Shown: positions 26,719 through 35,857 of the stretch, piece after piece
Layout of the letters: each line of letters opens with the position of its first letter
How positions within the stretch are numbered: the stretch's first letter is position 1
Assembly (NCBI RefSeq): GCF_002934455.1
Contig: NZ_PTIR01000004.1
Location: 124,001-188,000, forward strand
Source: Trinickia symbiotica
Lineage (GTDB): Bacteria > Pseudomonadota > Gammaproteobacteria > Burkholderiales > Burkholderiaceae
Direction: 5' to 3'
Length of the DNA stretch: 64,000 nt
Notes under the pieces: model-generated
What the model saw: the letters and a program-made list of their open reading frames with translations, nothing else
Databases searched by the model: none
Told to the model about the DNA's origin: nothing
Position numbers and translations under genes: made by a program

Positions 26719-27061
26719 ATTCACTCCTTTATCAGGGACATCGCGATTGCGACGTCGATGGGAGCAATTGTCTCGATTGGGTGGATCGTCGACATGACGA
26801 GAAGATGACGTTTCTCGCATGAAATTCCCGTCATCTTTCACAATTCGAGATGTACATCTTCTCGCGACGCTCAACGCGAATTTTCTGAATTGTCCGCGGC
26901 AGGCCCGTCGGGCGCCTCGATCCTGCGTCACATGGAATCTTCTCCAACATTCGCCCGGAACTATTGAGATAAATCGATGTCCCTGATTTCTTCTAATTCA
27001 GTTACCGTTATTCCGAGCAACTGTCCCCAAAAGATATTGAAGGAATTGAGGGAAAACCGAA
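26719..27061. other. Divergent promoter region between DUF4148 and the response regulator
   Basis: This 343 bp gap carries no gene. It is clearly less GC-rich than its neighbours. Between 26798 and 26864 it holds overlapping inverted repeats that are listed separately as a probable operator region. The rest shows no feature I can name. Confidence 0.55.
26798..26864. promoter_or_regulatory. Nested inverted repeats, candidate response-regulator operator
   Basis: CGAGAAGATG (26798-26807) is repeated inverted as CATCTTCTCG (26855-26864). AAGATGACG (26802-26810) is repeated inverted as CGTCATCTT (26829-26837). AGATGTACATCT (26848-26859) is a perfect 12 bp palindrome. All share the core AGATG/CATCT. 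They lie between the DUF4148 gene and the divergent response regulator/kinase genes and are good candidates for an autoregulatory binding region. Confidence 0.5.
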
Positions 27062-27748
27062 ATGAAAATCCTGATAGTCGAGGATGAAGGGAAGACAAGA
27101 ACGTATCTGGGACAGGGACTGACCGAGGCAGGATTCGTATGCGATTGCGTGGCTGACGGCGTCACCGGGCTCCATCAGCTGCAAACCGAGGAGTACGACC
27201 TCGCGATTCTCGACATCATGTTGCCGGGCAAGGACGGCTGGAGCATCGTGCAGGAGTTGCGCAAGACGCATCGGACGCCCGTGCTGTTCCTATCGGCACG
27301 CGATGACGTCGACGATCGCGTGAAAGGCTTCGAGGTGGGCGGCGATGACTATCTGGCCAAACCGTTCGATTTCATCGAGTTGCTCGCTCGAGTACGTTCG
27401 CTTTTGCGCCGCGGCCAAGGGCGCGAAGAGTCCGTGCTCAGCGTGGGCGACCTCGAGCTCGACCTCGTTCGGCGCAAGGCGAGGCGCCAGGGCAATACGA
27501 TTCTGCTCACCGCCAAGGAGTTCTCCCTGCTCTGGCTCTTGATGCGGCGCGAGGGCGAGATTCTGTCCCGTTCGCTGATCGCCTCGCAGGTATGGGACAT
27601 CAATTTCAGCAGCGACACGAACATCGTCGACGCCGCCATTCGCCGAGTCCGCGCGAAGGTGGACGATCCCTTCGTGCCGAAGCTGATTCACACCGTGCGC
27701 GGCATGGGCTATGTCCTCGAGAAGCGCGAGCGCGCGCCGTCGCAATGA
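27062..27748 (+). CDS. OmpR/PhoB-family response regulator
   Basis: A 228-residue regulator. The receiver domain (about 1-115) has the acidic pair ED at 8-9, the phosphorylation site D51 in [14 protein letters not shown], and lysine in DDYLAKPF. The winged-helix output domain (about 130-225) ends with [11 protein letters not shown]. The sequence resembles the heavy-metal regulators CusR/IrlR/CopR. The kinase gene overlaps it by four bases (ATGA), showing translational coupling. The divergent DUF4148 gene and inverted repeats upstream suggest autoregulation and control of the divergent genes. Confidence 0.93.
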   Translation: MKILIVEDEGKTRTYLGQGLTEAGFVCDCVADGVTGLHQLQTEEYDLAILDIMLPGKDGWSIVQELRKTHRTPVLFLSARDDVDDRVKGFEVGGDDYLAKPFDFIELLARVRSLLRRGQGREESVLSVGDLELDLVRRKARRQGNTILLTAKEFSLLWLLMRREGEILSRSLIASQVWDINFSSDTNIVDAAIRRVRAKVDDPFVPKLIHTVRGMGYVLEKRERAPSQ

Positions 27749-29178
27749 GGTGGCGGTGGCCGAATACGATGCGAGCGCGGCTCGCCGTGCTGTTCGCGCT
27801 GTCCACCTCGATCATCCTCGCGGTAAGCGGGACCTTGCTTTACAGGGCGCTCGTCACTTCCACGGCCCACTCGCTGGCGCATGAGATGCAGGCAAGCGTT
27901 CGCAGCACGACCGCGCACGTCACCGCGGCCCGTGATTGGGACGAGTTGCGAAGCGGCGGCGTGACCGCGCATGCCGCGCCCGATGACCACGAGAATCTCG
28001 ATTTCGCGATACTCGACGGTAAGGGTAATGTCGTCGTCAAAAGCGACGGCTTCAGCGGCGCCGACGAAATCGGTCGAGTACGCGCCGGCGCGACGCCCAC
28101 CTGGATCGACGATCCGCGTCGGGCGGTGCGGTACCTCGTCGCCACCGCGCATCTCGACGACGACGTTTCAAGCGACGCACGCATCGTCGTCCAAGGCAGC
28201 TATCGCAGCACGCGCGCGTTCTTGCGCCTTTGCGCCATTTGCATCGCCTTGGCGACGTTCTGCGGCGCCCTCGTCGCGGCAGTGGTGGCGCACAGAATCG
28301 CGGCGTTCGCGCTGCAGCCGCTCGCCGAGCTTGCGGCATGCGCCGACGAGATTTCGACGAGCCGGCTCGCGCATCCTCTGCCGGATCGATTCATGACCGG
28401 AGAGCTGCGCGAACTGAGCCTGGCGTTCAACCGAATGCTCGCTCGCCTCGGCGAATCGTTCACACGTCTCACGCAGTTTTCCGCCGACCTTGCCCACGAT
28501 ATCCGCACGCCGCTCACGAATCTGCTCGCGCAAGCGCAGGTGGCGCTCGTGCAGCCTCGATCGAACGAGCAATATCGCGCGATCATCGAATCGAGCATCG
28601 AAGAATTGCAGCGCCTCTCGCGCATGGTCGACGACATGCTGTTCCTGGCTCGCATCGACGCCCGTCAACGCACGGCGCGGCTGCGGCGCGTCGACGGCGC
28701 GGGCGAAGCGTTGCGTGTCGCCCGTTATTACGAATCGATCGCCGAAGATCGCGATATCGCGATCAGCGTCGAAGGGCAGTGCATCTTCGATGGCGAGCCA
28801 CTGCTCGTGCAGCGCGCGATCGGCAATCTCCTCTCGAATGCGTGCGTGCATGCGCCGGCCGGCTCGACCGTAACGATCGAATGCGCCAACCGCAGCGACT
28901 TTGCCGTCATCCGCGTAGTCGATACGGGGCCCGGCATCGCCGCCGAGCATCTGACACGCATCTTCGATCGCTTCTACCGCCCCGATCCGGCGCGCCAGAA
29001 TTCCGCCTCGGGCACGGGCCTGGGACTTGCGATCGTCAAGTCGATCATGGACGAGCACGGCGGGGAATGCGAGGTGACGAGCGTGCCGGGCGTGAGAACG
29101 GCGTTCTCTCTGCGCTTTCCCCGCAACGGCCGGGTGGTGCCGGACGATCGGCTGCCGGCGCGGGAAGCGCCGCGGTGA
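27745..29178 (+). CDS. Heavy-metal-type sensor histidine kinase
   Basis: A 477-residue membrane kinase. A helix at about residues 12-35, a periplasmic loop of about 125 residues, a second helix at about 159-182, a HAMP domain, the phosphoacceptor H251 in [16 protein letters not shown] and an ATPase domain with [17 protein letters not shown] and [12 protein letters not shown] are visible. The layout resembles CusS/IrlS-type kinases. The ATG at 27745 overlaps the response-regulator stop. Metal sensing is an inference from family resemblance. The periplasmic loop has no obvious His/Met cluster. Confidence 0.92.
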   Translation: MRWRWPNTMRARLAVLFALSTSIILAVSGTLLYRALVTSTAHSLAHEMQASVRSTTAHVTAARDWDELRSGGVTAHAAPDDHENLDFAILDGKGNVVVKSDGFSGADEIGRVRAGATPTWIDDPRRAVRYLVATAHLDDDVSSDARIVVQGSYRSTRAFLRLCAICIALATFCGALVAAVVAHRIAAFALQPLAELAACADEISTSRLAHPLPDRFMTGELRELSLAFNRMLARLGESFTRLTQFSADLAHDIRTPLTNLLAQAQVALVQPRSNEQYRAIIESSIEELQRLSRMVDDMLFLARIDARQRTARLRRVDGAGEALRVARYYESIAEDRDIAISVEGQCIFDGEPLLVQRAIGNLLSNACVHAPAGSTVTIECANRSDFAVIRVVDTGPGIAAEHLTRIFDRFYRPDPARQNSASGTGLGLAIVKSIMDEHGGECEVTSVPGVRTAFSLRFPRNGRVVPDDRLPAREAPR

Positions 29179-29246
29179 TACACTCGCCTCGCCCGCCGCC
29201 TCGCGGCCGCGCTCAAGATCGAATCGTTTCCCTCAGGAGGCTTCCG

Positions 29247-29756
29247 ATGGCTGATTTCAGAATCTGGTCCGACGACTTCCCGAATAACGGCTTCATGCCG
29301 AAAGCGCAGGAATTTGCCGACAAGCTGTTCGGCGTGGATGGCAGCGGCGGCAACGCATCGCCCGCGCTGCAATGGGAAGCGCCCCCCGAGGACGCGCAGA
29401 GCCTCGCGCTCACGGTCTACGATCCCGACGCGCCGACAGGCAGCGGCTTTTGGCATTGGGTCGTCGTCAACCTTTCCCCGCAATTGCGCTCGCTGCCACA
29501 AGGCGCCGGCAAGGCCGACGGCTCGCTCCTGCCAGCCGGCGCGATCCAGGTCCGCAACGACTACGGCACGCCCGGCTTCGGCGGCGCCGCGCCGCCACGC
29601 GGCGACAAGCCGCACCGCTATATCTTCCGTGTGCACGCGCTGAAGGCGGAACATCTGCCGATCACGCCCGACACGACGAACGCGGTCGCGCGCTTCATGA
29701 TCCACCTCAACGAAATCGACTCGGCGACCTACACCGGCCTATACGAGCTGAAGTGA
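29247..29756 (+). CDS. YbhB/YbcL-type PEBP-family protein
   Basis: A 169-residue phosphatidylethanolamine-binding-protein homologue. The motifs GGNASPALQWEAPPEDAQSL, YDPDAPTGSGFWHWVVVN and GAIQVRNDYGTPGFGGAAPP, and the late block HRYIFRVHAL, are typical. AGGAGG at 29235-29240 sets the ATG at 29247. No signal peptide is present, so it is probably cytoplasmic. The function of bacterial members is poorly known. The next gene, an MFS transporter, can start at a GTG that overlaps this stop codon by four bases, suggesting the two are made together. Confidence 0.92.
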   Translation: MADFRIWSDDFPNNGFMPKAQEFADKLFGVDGSGGNASPALQWEAPPEDAQSLALTVYDPDAPTGSGFWHWVVVNLSPQLRSLPQGAGKADGSLLPAGAIQVRNDYGTPGFGGAAPPRGDKPHRYIFRVHALKAEHLPITPDTTNAVARFMIHLNEIDSATYTGLYELK

Positions 29757-31156
29757 CACGTATTGCGCAAGCGTCATCGGCCCCACCGACGATGGAACCG
29801 GAAGAGGGCCTCCCCCTCCCCCAACGCTACTGGGCCATCGTCGTCATCGCGCTCGGCATCACCCTCGCCGTGCTCGATAGCGCCATCGCCAACGTTGCGC
29901 TGCCGACCATCGCGCGCGAACTGCGCGCGAGCGCTTCCGCATCCGTCTGGGTCGTCAACGCTTACCAACTGTCGATCACGATCTCGCTGTTGCCGCTGGC
30001 GTCGCTCGGGGATCGCATCGGCTACCGACGCGTCTACACGGCGGGAGTGATTGTCTTTACGATCGCCTCGCTGGGCTGCTCGCTATCGACGTCGCTCGCC
30101 GCGCTCGCCGCGACACGCGTCGTGCAAGGCTTCGGTGCGGCCGGCATCATGAGCGTCAATACAGCGCTCGTGCGCGCAATCTACCCGCGCAATATGCTCG
30201 GGCGCGGGGTCGCGATCAACGCGATGGTCGTCGCCGTGTCCTCCGCGGTCGGGCCGACCGTCGCTTCGGCCGTCCTCTCGGTCGCTTCCTGGCCATGGCT
30301 TTTCGCCATCAACGTCCCGATCGGCATCGTCGCCGCCGCGGTCTCCGTGAAGGCGCTACCGCGCAACATCGGCCACGACACTCCGTACGACTACATCAGC
30401 GCGGTCATGAACGCGTTCGTGTTCGGCCTGCTCATCGTGACGATCGACGGTCTCGGCCACGGCGAAGCGCATCGCTGGACGGCCGCGCAGTTCATCGCGA
30501 TCGTCGTCGTGGGATATTTCTTCGTGCGTCGCCAACTGAGCCAAAAGGCGCCGCTGCTGCCTGTCGATCTGCTGAAGATTCCGGTTTTCGGTCTCTCGGT
30601 CGCGACCTCGATCTGCTCGTTCACCGCGCAAATGCTGGCGTTCGTCTCGCTGCCGTTCCTGTTTCAGAACACGCTCGGGATGAGCCAAGTCGAGACCGGT
30701 CTGCTGATCACGCCGTGGCCATGCGCGATCGTCTTCGCCGCGCCTATCGCCGGCACCCTTTCGGATCGCTTCTCTGCCGGGATACTGGGCGGCATTGGGC
30801 TCGTCGTTCTCACGATCGGCCTCGTGCTGCTCGCGACGCTCGGCCCGCATCCGAGCGCCTTCGACATCGCATGGCGCATGGCGGTATGCGGCGTTGGGTT
30901 CGGCACGTTCCAATCGCCCAACAATCGGCAAATGCTGTCTTCGGCGCCGCGCGAACGCAGCGGCGGCGCGAGCGGCATGCTCGGCACCGCCCGTCTGACC
31001 GGACAAACACTCGGCGCGGCGCTCGTCGCGCTGATCTTCGGCATTGCGCCGACCGGCGGTCCGACGATCTCGCTCGAACTCGCCGCCGCGTTCTCCGCGT
31101 TGGCATCGGGCGTCAGCCTCATGCGCTTGAGGCAGCCGCGGCGCGCGGCGGCCTGA
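29753..31156 (+). CDS. MFS transporter, DHA2 (drug:H+ antiporter)-like
   Basis: A protein of 467 residues from the GTG at 29753, or 454 from the ATG at 29792. The GTG overlaps the PEBP stop codon (GTGA) and is slightly favoured, since the ATG has no ribosome-binding site. The motif LDSAIANVALPTIARELRAS in the first helix and LGDRIGYRRVY between helices 2 and 3 identify the DHA2 multidrug branch. About 14 helices are expected. It is likely an inner-membrane exporter of a toxic or signalling compound. The substrate is unknown. The gene ends convergent with the BON protein gene. Confidence 0.88.
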   Translation: MTRIAQASSAPPTMEPEEGLPLPQRYWAIVVIALGITLAVLDSAIANVALPTIARELRASASASVWVVNAYQLSITISLLPLASLGDRIGYRRVYTAGVIVFTIASLGCSLSTSLAALAATRVVQGFGAAGIMSVNTALVRAIYPRNMLGRGVAINAMVVAVSSAVGPTVASAVLSVASWPWLFAINVPIGIVAAAVSVKALPRNIGHDTPYDYISAVMNAFVFGLLIVTIDGLGHGEAHRWTAAQFIAIVVVGYFFVRRQLSQKAPLLPVDLLKIPVFGLSVATSICSFTAQMLAFVSLPFLFQNTLGMSQVETGLLITPWPCAIVFAAPIAGTLSDRFSAGILGGIGLVVLTIGLVLLATLGPHPSAFDIAWRMAVCGVGFGTFQSPNNRQMLSSAPRERSGGASGMLGTARLTGQTLGAALVALIFGIAPTGGPTISLELAAAFSALASGVSLMRLRQPRRAAA

Positions 31157-31240
31157 GCGACGAGCGCCCCCCGCGCGCACTCAATCGCGGCAACGCCCCG
31201 AGGCGCGCGCTGGCCCGCCAAATCGATTACCGCCGCTGGC

Positions 31241-31624
31241 TTATTCGCTGGATCCCGCTTCGATGACTTTCAGGCGGTTATGGACCGATTGAACGCCGGA
31301 GATGCCTCGCACGATCTCCTGCGCGCGTTGCTTGTCGGCCGCGCGCGGCACCGATCCCGTCAGCCAGACGACGCCATGGCGCGTCTTCACGTGGACGCGC
31401 GAAGCGTGGACATCCTTCGCGCCGATGAGTTCGGCCTTGGCCTTGGCCGTAATCGCGCCGTCACTGATGTGCTGGCCGAGCGACTCCGACGAGGCCGACG
31501 TTCCATTCGAGGCTGAATCCGTCCGTTGGGACGATGCGCCGCTCGTCGTCTGCGCGCTCGCGCCGACGGCAAAGAGGACGGAGGCGACGATGGACGCGAT
31601 TTTCAATGACTGAAGCGCTTTCAC
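31241..31624 (-). CDS. BON-domain periplasmic protein (OsmY-like)
   Basis: A 127-residue protein with a signal peptide ending near VGASAQ, a Ser/Thr-rich linker and one BON domain (about 55-122, LGQHISDGAITAKAKAEL, then VHVKTRHGVVWLTGSV and VQSVHNRLKV). BON proteins bind membranes and are often induced by osmotic stress. The start is a GTG at 31624 with AGGAG seven bases upstream. It diverges from rpoN and lies near otsA, the trehalose-phosphate synthase gene, which fits a stress role. OsmY has two BON domains; this protein has one. Confidence 0.9.
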   Translation of the reverse strand: MKALQSLKIASIVASVLFAVGASAQTTSGASSQRTDSASNGTSASSESLGQHISDGAITAKAKAELIGAKDVHASRVHVKTRHGVVWLTGSVPRAADKQRAQEIVRGISGVQSVHNRLKVIEAGSSE

Positions 31625-31937
31625 AGTGACTCCTGCTCAATGATTGAAAGGACTGTCGGGCCCGCCGATCCACGCGCGAACTTGGCGCGCACCGTCGTAC
31701 CCTCCTTTTCTTCCGCAAGCCTCGTGCCGAAAATGGCCGCCGCGGTGATGAGAGTGGAGCGCGTTTTCAATGCAACTGGGGGATTCCATAGCGAACGCGG
31801 CGCGTTTTTTGCACGGCGGATGTAAAAGCTGCTGAGCAAATGCCTCATTGCCAGCGCCCGTGGCGCAGTAAGCGTATGAAGCGCTGCATGGTATGTCCGT
31901 TGCTTGAGTGGGAGCACCCATTCGCGAGGACATCGAT
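31625..31937. other. Divergent intergenic region between BON gene and rpoN
   Basis: This 313 bp region contains no gene. I see a weak 14 bp imperfect palindrome (31876-31889, centre AGCGCT) about 50 bp before rpoN and an AT-rich run at 31800-31830. No -24/-12 sigma-54 promoter with the TGGCAC/TTGC spacing is evident. Confidence 0.35.
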
Positions 31938-33428
31938 ATGCCGCCTACTCTTGAACTGCGCAGCAAACAACACGTCGCGTTGACCCCGCGCCTGCAACAA
32001 TCGGTACGGCTGCTGCAGTTGTCGTCTCTGGAGTTTCAGCGCGAACTGCGTCAGGCACTCGACAGCAATCCGTTCCTCGAATACGACGAGCCGCAAAGCG
32101 AAGATACGGAGCCGCCAACGAACGGCGTGCTTCCCGGTCACGGCGCCGATGAAACGCACGTCGTCAGCGATACGCCCGCGCCGACCGAGGCAGTCGACGG
32201 CTTCGATGGGCTGGCGGGCGCCGAGACGGCGGCCGCCGCGCCGGTCGATGAGGCGGCCGGCGAATTCGCGCAGGACTGGTCGATGCGCGCGGCCTCGCGC
32301 CATAACAGCGATGCCGACGACGTGGATCCCGGTGCATGGGCGCGCGCTCAGCCGACGATGCACGAGCATTTGCACAACTTACTTCAGCTCTACCCGCTCA
32401 ACGAGCGCGACCGTGCCGCGGCGCAAGTCGTGATCGAAGCATTGGACGACGACGGCTATCTGCGTGATTCGCTCGCGGATCTGGCCGAGGCTTTCGAAGC
32501 CGACCCGCCATTGACCGAAGAGGAGCTGCGCGTCGCACTGCGCCTCGTGCAAACGCTCGACAGGCCCGGTGTCGGAGCACGTTCGTTGTCCGAGTGTCTG
32601 AGCCTGGAGCTCGACGCGCTGCCGGAAGATACGCCGGGCCGCGCCGTCGCCCGCGAAATCGTGCTGCATCACCTCGAAAAGCTCGCGCGGCGCGAACACG
32701 CCGAGTTGCAAAAGCAGATCGGCTGCTCGGCCGAAGCGTTGCGCACCGCCTGCGCCCTCGTGCGCCGACTCGACCCGAAGCCGGGCGAATACTACGGACG
32801 CACCGACGACAACTACGTGATTCCCGACGTCATCGTGCGCAAGGTGAAGAACCGTTGGGTCGCGACGATCAATCCCGCGGTGCTCCCGCGCGCGCGCATT
32901 CACCGCGTCTACGCGGAGCTTTTCGCCCAATCGGGCGGCAACGGCACGCCGCTCGCGCAACAGTTGCAGGAAGCGCGCTGGCTGCTGCGCAATGCCGAGC
33001 AGCGCTTTACAACGATCCAGCGCGTGGCGCAATGCATCGTCTCGTACCAGAAAGCGTTTTTCGAGTACGGCGAAATCGCACTGAAGCCGCTCGTGCTCAG
33101 CAAGCTGGCCGAAGAGCTCGGGCTTCACGAGTCGACGGTCTCGCGGGCCTCGAGCAACAAGTACATGGCCACGCCGCGCGGCATCTTCGAGTTCCGCCAC
33201 TTCTTCCCGCGCGAGCTCGCGACCGAGACGGGCGGCCGGTGTTCGGCCGCCGCGGTCCGCGCGCTCATCAAGGAGATGATCGAGCAGGAGGATCCGCGCA
33301 ATCCCCTGTCCGACGTCACGCTCGCTCGTCTGCTCACGCAGGAGGGCATGATCGTCGCGCGCCGCACGGTGGCGAAGTACCGCAATCTGTTGAAGCTTCC
33401 GCCCGCTCAACTGCGCAAGCAGGGATAG
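31938..33428 (+). CDS. rpoN: RNA polymerase sigma-54 factor, probable second copy
   Basis: A 496-residue sigma-54. Region I is glutamine/leucine-rich (LTPRLQQSVRLLQLSSLEFQ), an acidic region II follows (about 60-130), the DNA-binding helix-turn-helix is LHESTVSRASSNKYMATPRG, and the RpoN box ARRTVAKYR lies at about 474-482. The ATG at 31938 follows GCGAGGA. The standard betaproteobacterial rpoN lies between lptB and hpf genes, which are absent here, so this is probably the second copy (rpoN2). Two sigma-54 activators lie within 6 kb downstream, which suggests a dedicated regulon. Confidence 0.95.
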   Translation: MPPTLELRSKQHVALTPRLQQSVRLLQLSSLEFQRELRQALDSNPFLEYDEPQSEDTEPPTNGVLPGHGADETHVVSDTPAPTEAVDGFDGLAGAETAAAAPVDEAAGEFAQDWSMRAASRHNSDADDVDPGAWARAQPTMHEHLHNLLQLYPLNERDRAAAQVVIEALDDDGYLRDSLADLAEAFEADPPLTEEELRVALRLVQTLDRPGVGARSLSECLSLELDALPEDTPGRAVAREIVLHHLEKLARREHAELQKQIGCSAEALRTACALVRRLDPKPGEYYGRTDDNYVIPDVIVRKVKNRWVATINPAVLPRARIHRVYAELFAQSGGNGTPLAQQLQEARWLLRNAEQRFTTIQRVAQCIVSYQKAFFEYGEIALKPLVLSKLAEELGLHESTVSRASSNKYMATPRGIFEFRHFFPRELATETGGRCSAAAVRALIKEMIEQEDPRNPLSDVTLARLLTQEGMIVARRTVAKYRNLLKLPPAQLRKQG

Positions 33429-33444
33429 CGTCTCGCCTTGGTAT

Positions 33445-33466
33445 GCGCCCCCCCAAAAAGGGGCGC
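33445..33466. terminator. Strong GC hairpin behind rpoN, possible terminator
   Basis: GCGCCCC (33445-33451) pairs perfectly with GGGGCGC (33460-33466) around the eight-base loop CCCAAAAA. There is no T-run after it on either side. A second stem-loop with GGAG/CTCC follows at about 33474-33485. It separates the convergent rpoN and otsA genes and may terminate both, or it may be a dispersed intergenic repeat. Confidence 0.5.
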
Positions 33467-33530
33467 TGCCCAAGGAGCCTTCTCCTTCTTCGGAAGCCTT
33501 CGGAAAACCGGCCGCGAGCCGGCAACGATG

Positions 33531-34952
33531 TCAGGCCGCGAAATCGGCCAGCTTCACCGCCTTGCGTGTCACCGATGCGGCAGTGGCCACATGACGCAAG
33601 TCATCGAGGAAGGCATCTCGCCACGTCGACAGATCGCTCGCCCGCAAGCGCGCCATCATGTCAGAATGGCGCGCCTTGCGTTCGCTGAGCGGCATCGACA
33701 ATGCACTGGCGAGCGCCGCCGCCATTTGTGAGAGGTCGAAAGGATTGACGACGAGCGCGCCCGGCATCTGCTCCGCGGCACCCGCGAACTGAGACAACAC
33801 GAGCACGCCTGGGTCTTCCGGATTCTGCGCCGCGACATACTCCTTCGCGACGAGATTCATCCCATCGCGCAATGGCGTCACGTAGCCGACTTGCGAAAGC
33901 CTGAAGAGCGCCATCAACACATTGCGCTCGTACTTGCGGTTCAGATACTGGATCGGCGTCCAATCGAGCTGAGCGAAACGCCCGTTGATGCGCCCCGCCT
34001 CGCCTTCGAGCGCTTGCCGAATGCGCTGATAGGTCTGCACGTCCGAGCGGGTCGGCGGCGCGATCTGAACGAGCGACACTTTTCCCTGCCACTCGGGCGC
34101 ATCGGTCAACAGTTGCTCGAACGCCTGGAATCGCTCGACGAGCCCCTTCGAATAATCGAGCCTGTCGACGCTCATGATGATGCGCCGGCCTCGCATCGCG
34201 TCGCGCAGTTCGGCGACGGCCTTGCGATCGGAAAGCTGCTCGGCCGCTTTCGCGATCGCATCGGGATAGATGCCGATCGGATAGGTGCCGACTTTCAGCA
34301 CGCGGCCGAACGCCTGCATCACCCCCTCTTCGGTCGAAACGCCAAAGTGGCCGCGCTCGATGTAATCGACGAACGATTGCCGGTCCGAGTGAGTTTGAAA
34401 CCCGACGACATCATAGCTGCACATCGCCTTGACGAGCTCTTCATGCGGCGGCACCGTGCGCAGCACTTCGCCGACCGGAAACGGCGTGTGGAGGAAAAAC
34501 CCGATCGGGTTCGTCACGTTGAGATCGCGCAGCGCTCGAGCAAAAGGCAGCAGGTGATAGTCGTGCACCCAGATTACGTCGTCAGGCTTGATGAGCGTGG
34601 AGAGCTGCTTGGCCAGCATGGCATTGACGCGCACGTAGCCCGCGTACTCCCGTCTGTCGTAGCGCGAGAGATCCGTGCGGTAGTGAAACGTGGGCCAGAG
34701 CGTCGCGTTCGAGAATCCTCGGTAGTACTGATCGTAGTCGCGCCTCGTCAGGCCGACGGTGGCATAGGTGACGGTACCCTGCTGGTCGATCGACGGCGCA
34801 CCGCCATGCCCCACGATTTCGCCGCTCCATCCGAACCAGAGCCCCCCGGTCTCCTTCAATGCGTCCAGTACACCAACGGCAAGCCCGCCGGCGGCGGGCG
34901 ATCCTTCTTGCGTCGGCGCGACGCGGTTGGAGACGACGATAAGTCTACTCAT
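33531..34952 (-). CDS. otsA: Trehalose-6-phosphate synthase
   Basis: A 473-residue GT20 glycosyltransferase, the usual length for OtsA. The motifs GGLAVGVLDALKETGGLWFG, VHDYHLLPFARALR, FLHTPFP and RLDYSKGLVERFQAFE hold the sugar-phosphate and nucleotide-sugar binding residues. It joins UDP-glucose and glucose-6-phosphate to trehalose-6-phosphate, an osmo- and desiccation protectant precursor. AGAGGTG precedes the ATG at 34952. No otsB phosphatase gene is adjacent. It is convergent with rpoN and sits among BON-domain and small stress-like proteins, suggesting an osmotic-stress neighbourhood. Confidence 0.95.
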   Translation of the reverse strand: MSRLIVVSNRVAPTQEGSPAAGGLAVGVLDALKETGGLWFGWSGEIVGHGGAPSIDQQGTVTYATVGLTRRDYDQYYRGFSNATLWPTFHYRTDLSRYDRREYAGYVRVNAMLAKQLSTLIKPDDVIWVHDYHLLPFARALRDLNVTNPIGFFLHTPFPVGEVLRTVPPHEELVKAMCSYDVVGFQTHSDRQSFVDYIERGHFGVSTEEGVMQAFGRVLKVGTYPIGIYPDAIAKAAEQLSDRKAVAELRDAMRGRRIIMSVDRLDYSKGLVERFQAFEQLLTDAPEWQGKVSLVQIAPPTRSDVQTYQRIRQALEGEAGRINGRFAQLDWTPIQYLNRKYERNVLMALFRLSQVGYVTPLRDGMNLVAKEYVAAQNPEDPGVLVLSQFAGAAEQMPGALVVNPFDLSQMAAALASALSMPLSERKARHSDMMARLRASDLSTWRDAFLDDLRHVATAASVTRKAVKLADFAA

Positions 34953-35144
34953 TGCGGCTTCACCTCTCGGGTTGCTGACTCGCATGGCGACGACGATCGC
35001 CGCTCGGTTGGTCGTGTGCAAGCAGCATGCCCCGATCCGCAACCGCAATGCGGCGACGCCCCGCTCTCCGACCGGCGAGCGGAAAAAGCCAGCGCGCGCC
35101 GACGGGCGAGCGCCGGGCGAACGTGCAACAAGCTTCCGGCGCGC

Positions 35145-35366
35145 TCAGGCGTCCTGCTCGGCGCCTAAATCGCGCTGATAATCGAGCCCTTCAGGGCGTG
35201 CGCCGCCTTGGTTATAGGTCCCGTCGGGCGGCGCATTGGGCGCGACGCGATTTTGCGCGGAAGGATCGTGCGGCGGCTGCGAAGGCGACGCGGCCGTCGT
35301 GTCCGCCTGCTTTGCCGCACGCTTGGATGCGTGGCGCGGAGAGCGCCGCAACGCTGGATGTCTCAT
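35145..35366 (-). CDS. Small hypothetical basic/polar protein
   Basis: A 73-residue protein with a basic N-terminus (MRHPALRRSPRHASKRAAKQ) and a polar, proline- and asparagine-rich remainder that looks intrinsically disordered. The ribosome-binding site GAAGGAGG at the right distance before the ATG strongly supports translation. No family or motif is recognised. It lies between otsA and a proline-rich small gene, all on the same strand. Confidence 0.6.
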   Translation of the reverse strand: MRHPALRRSPRHASKRAAKQADTTAASPSQPPHDPSAQNRVAPNAPPDGTYNQGGARPEGLDYQRDLGAEQDA

Positions 35367-35504
35367 CGAATGCCTCCTTCGAGAAGGCGGGCCCGAATTG
35401 GGTGCATCGAACTAGAAGTCTAGAACGCGGAAATCGGTTTCGCTCGGTAACAAGTGCGTCAGATTTGTAACTCATACAGAGGCCCATCCCCGGATTTGCC
35501 GCCT

Positions 35505-35681
35505 TCACTGCGGAATGTCTGGAGGATTGGGCGGCGGATCGCCGATCGGTGGATGCGGCGGCCCCGGGGGCTCACGCTCGGGCTCGGGATGCGGCCCCGG
35601 CGGTTCCTTCGTCGGTGGAGGCCCGGGTGGGTCGGGCTCGGGCGTATGCGCGCGCAACGGCTCGCTCGTGGATGCTGACAT
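35505..35681 (-). CDS. Proline-rich small protein
   Basis: A 58-residue protein from the ATG at 35681, preceded by AAGGGG; in-frame ATGs at 35690 and 35759 are also open. More than a third of its residues are proline, in short units such as PPGPPP and EPPGP, ending in GDPPPNPPDIPQ. Similar proline-rich small proteins occur in Burkholderia near stress genes as far as I recall. It is probably unstructured, and the function is unknown. Confidence 0.6.
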   Translation of the reverse strand: MSASTSEPLRAHTPEPDPPGPPPTKEPPGPHPEPEREPPGPPHPPIGDPPPNPPDIPQ

Positions 35682-35857
35682 CGTGAACATTCCCCTTGGC
35701 GTGTCGCGGGTCGCGCGGCCGACGCTCACCGTCGGCGCACTCGTCGCGCCCGGCGCCAACTCCGCCGTTCGTTACGTTGACGATGCGAGCAATCGGTTTG
35801 CCTAGTGCTGGGCTACTCAGCAGACGGTACGGGCAGCGCCGCGAGCGTGCGAGCCGT

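Noticed and set aside
31625-31937. Sigma-54 promoter upstream of rpoN
   Set aside because: No sequence with TGGCAC and TTGC at the required spacing was found by eye.
35515-35805. Gly/Ser-rich plus-strand frame
   Set aside because: Complement of the proline-rich small gene; no ribosome-binding site.
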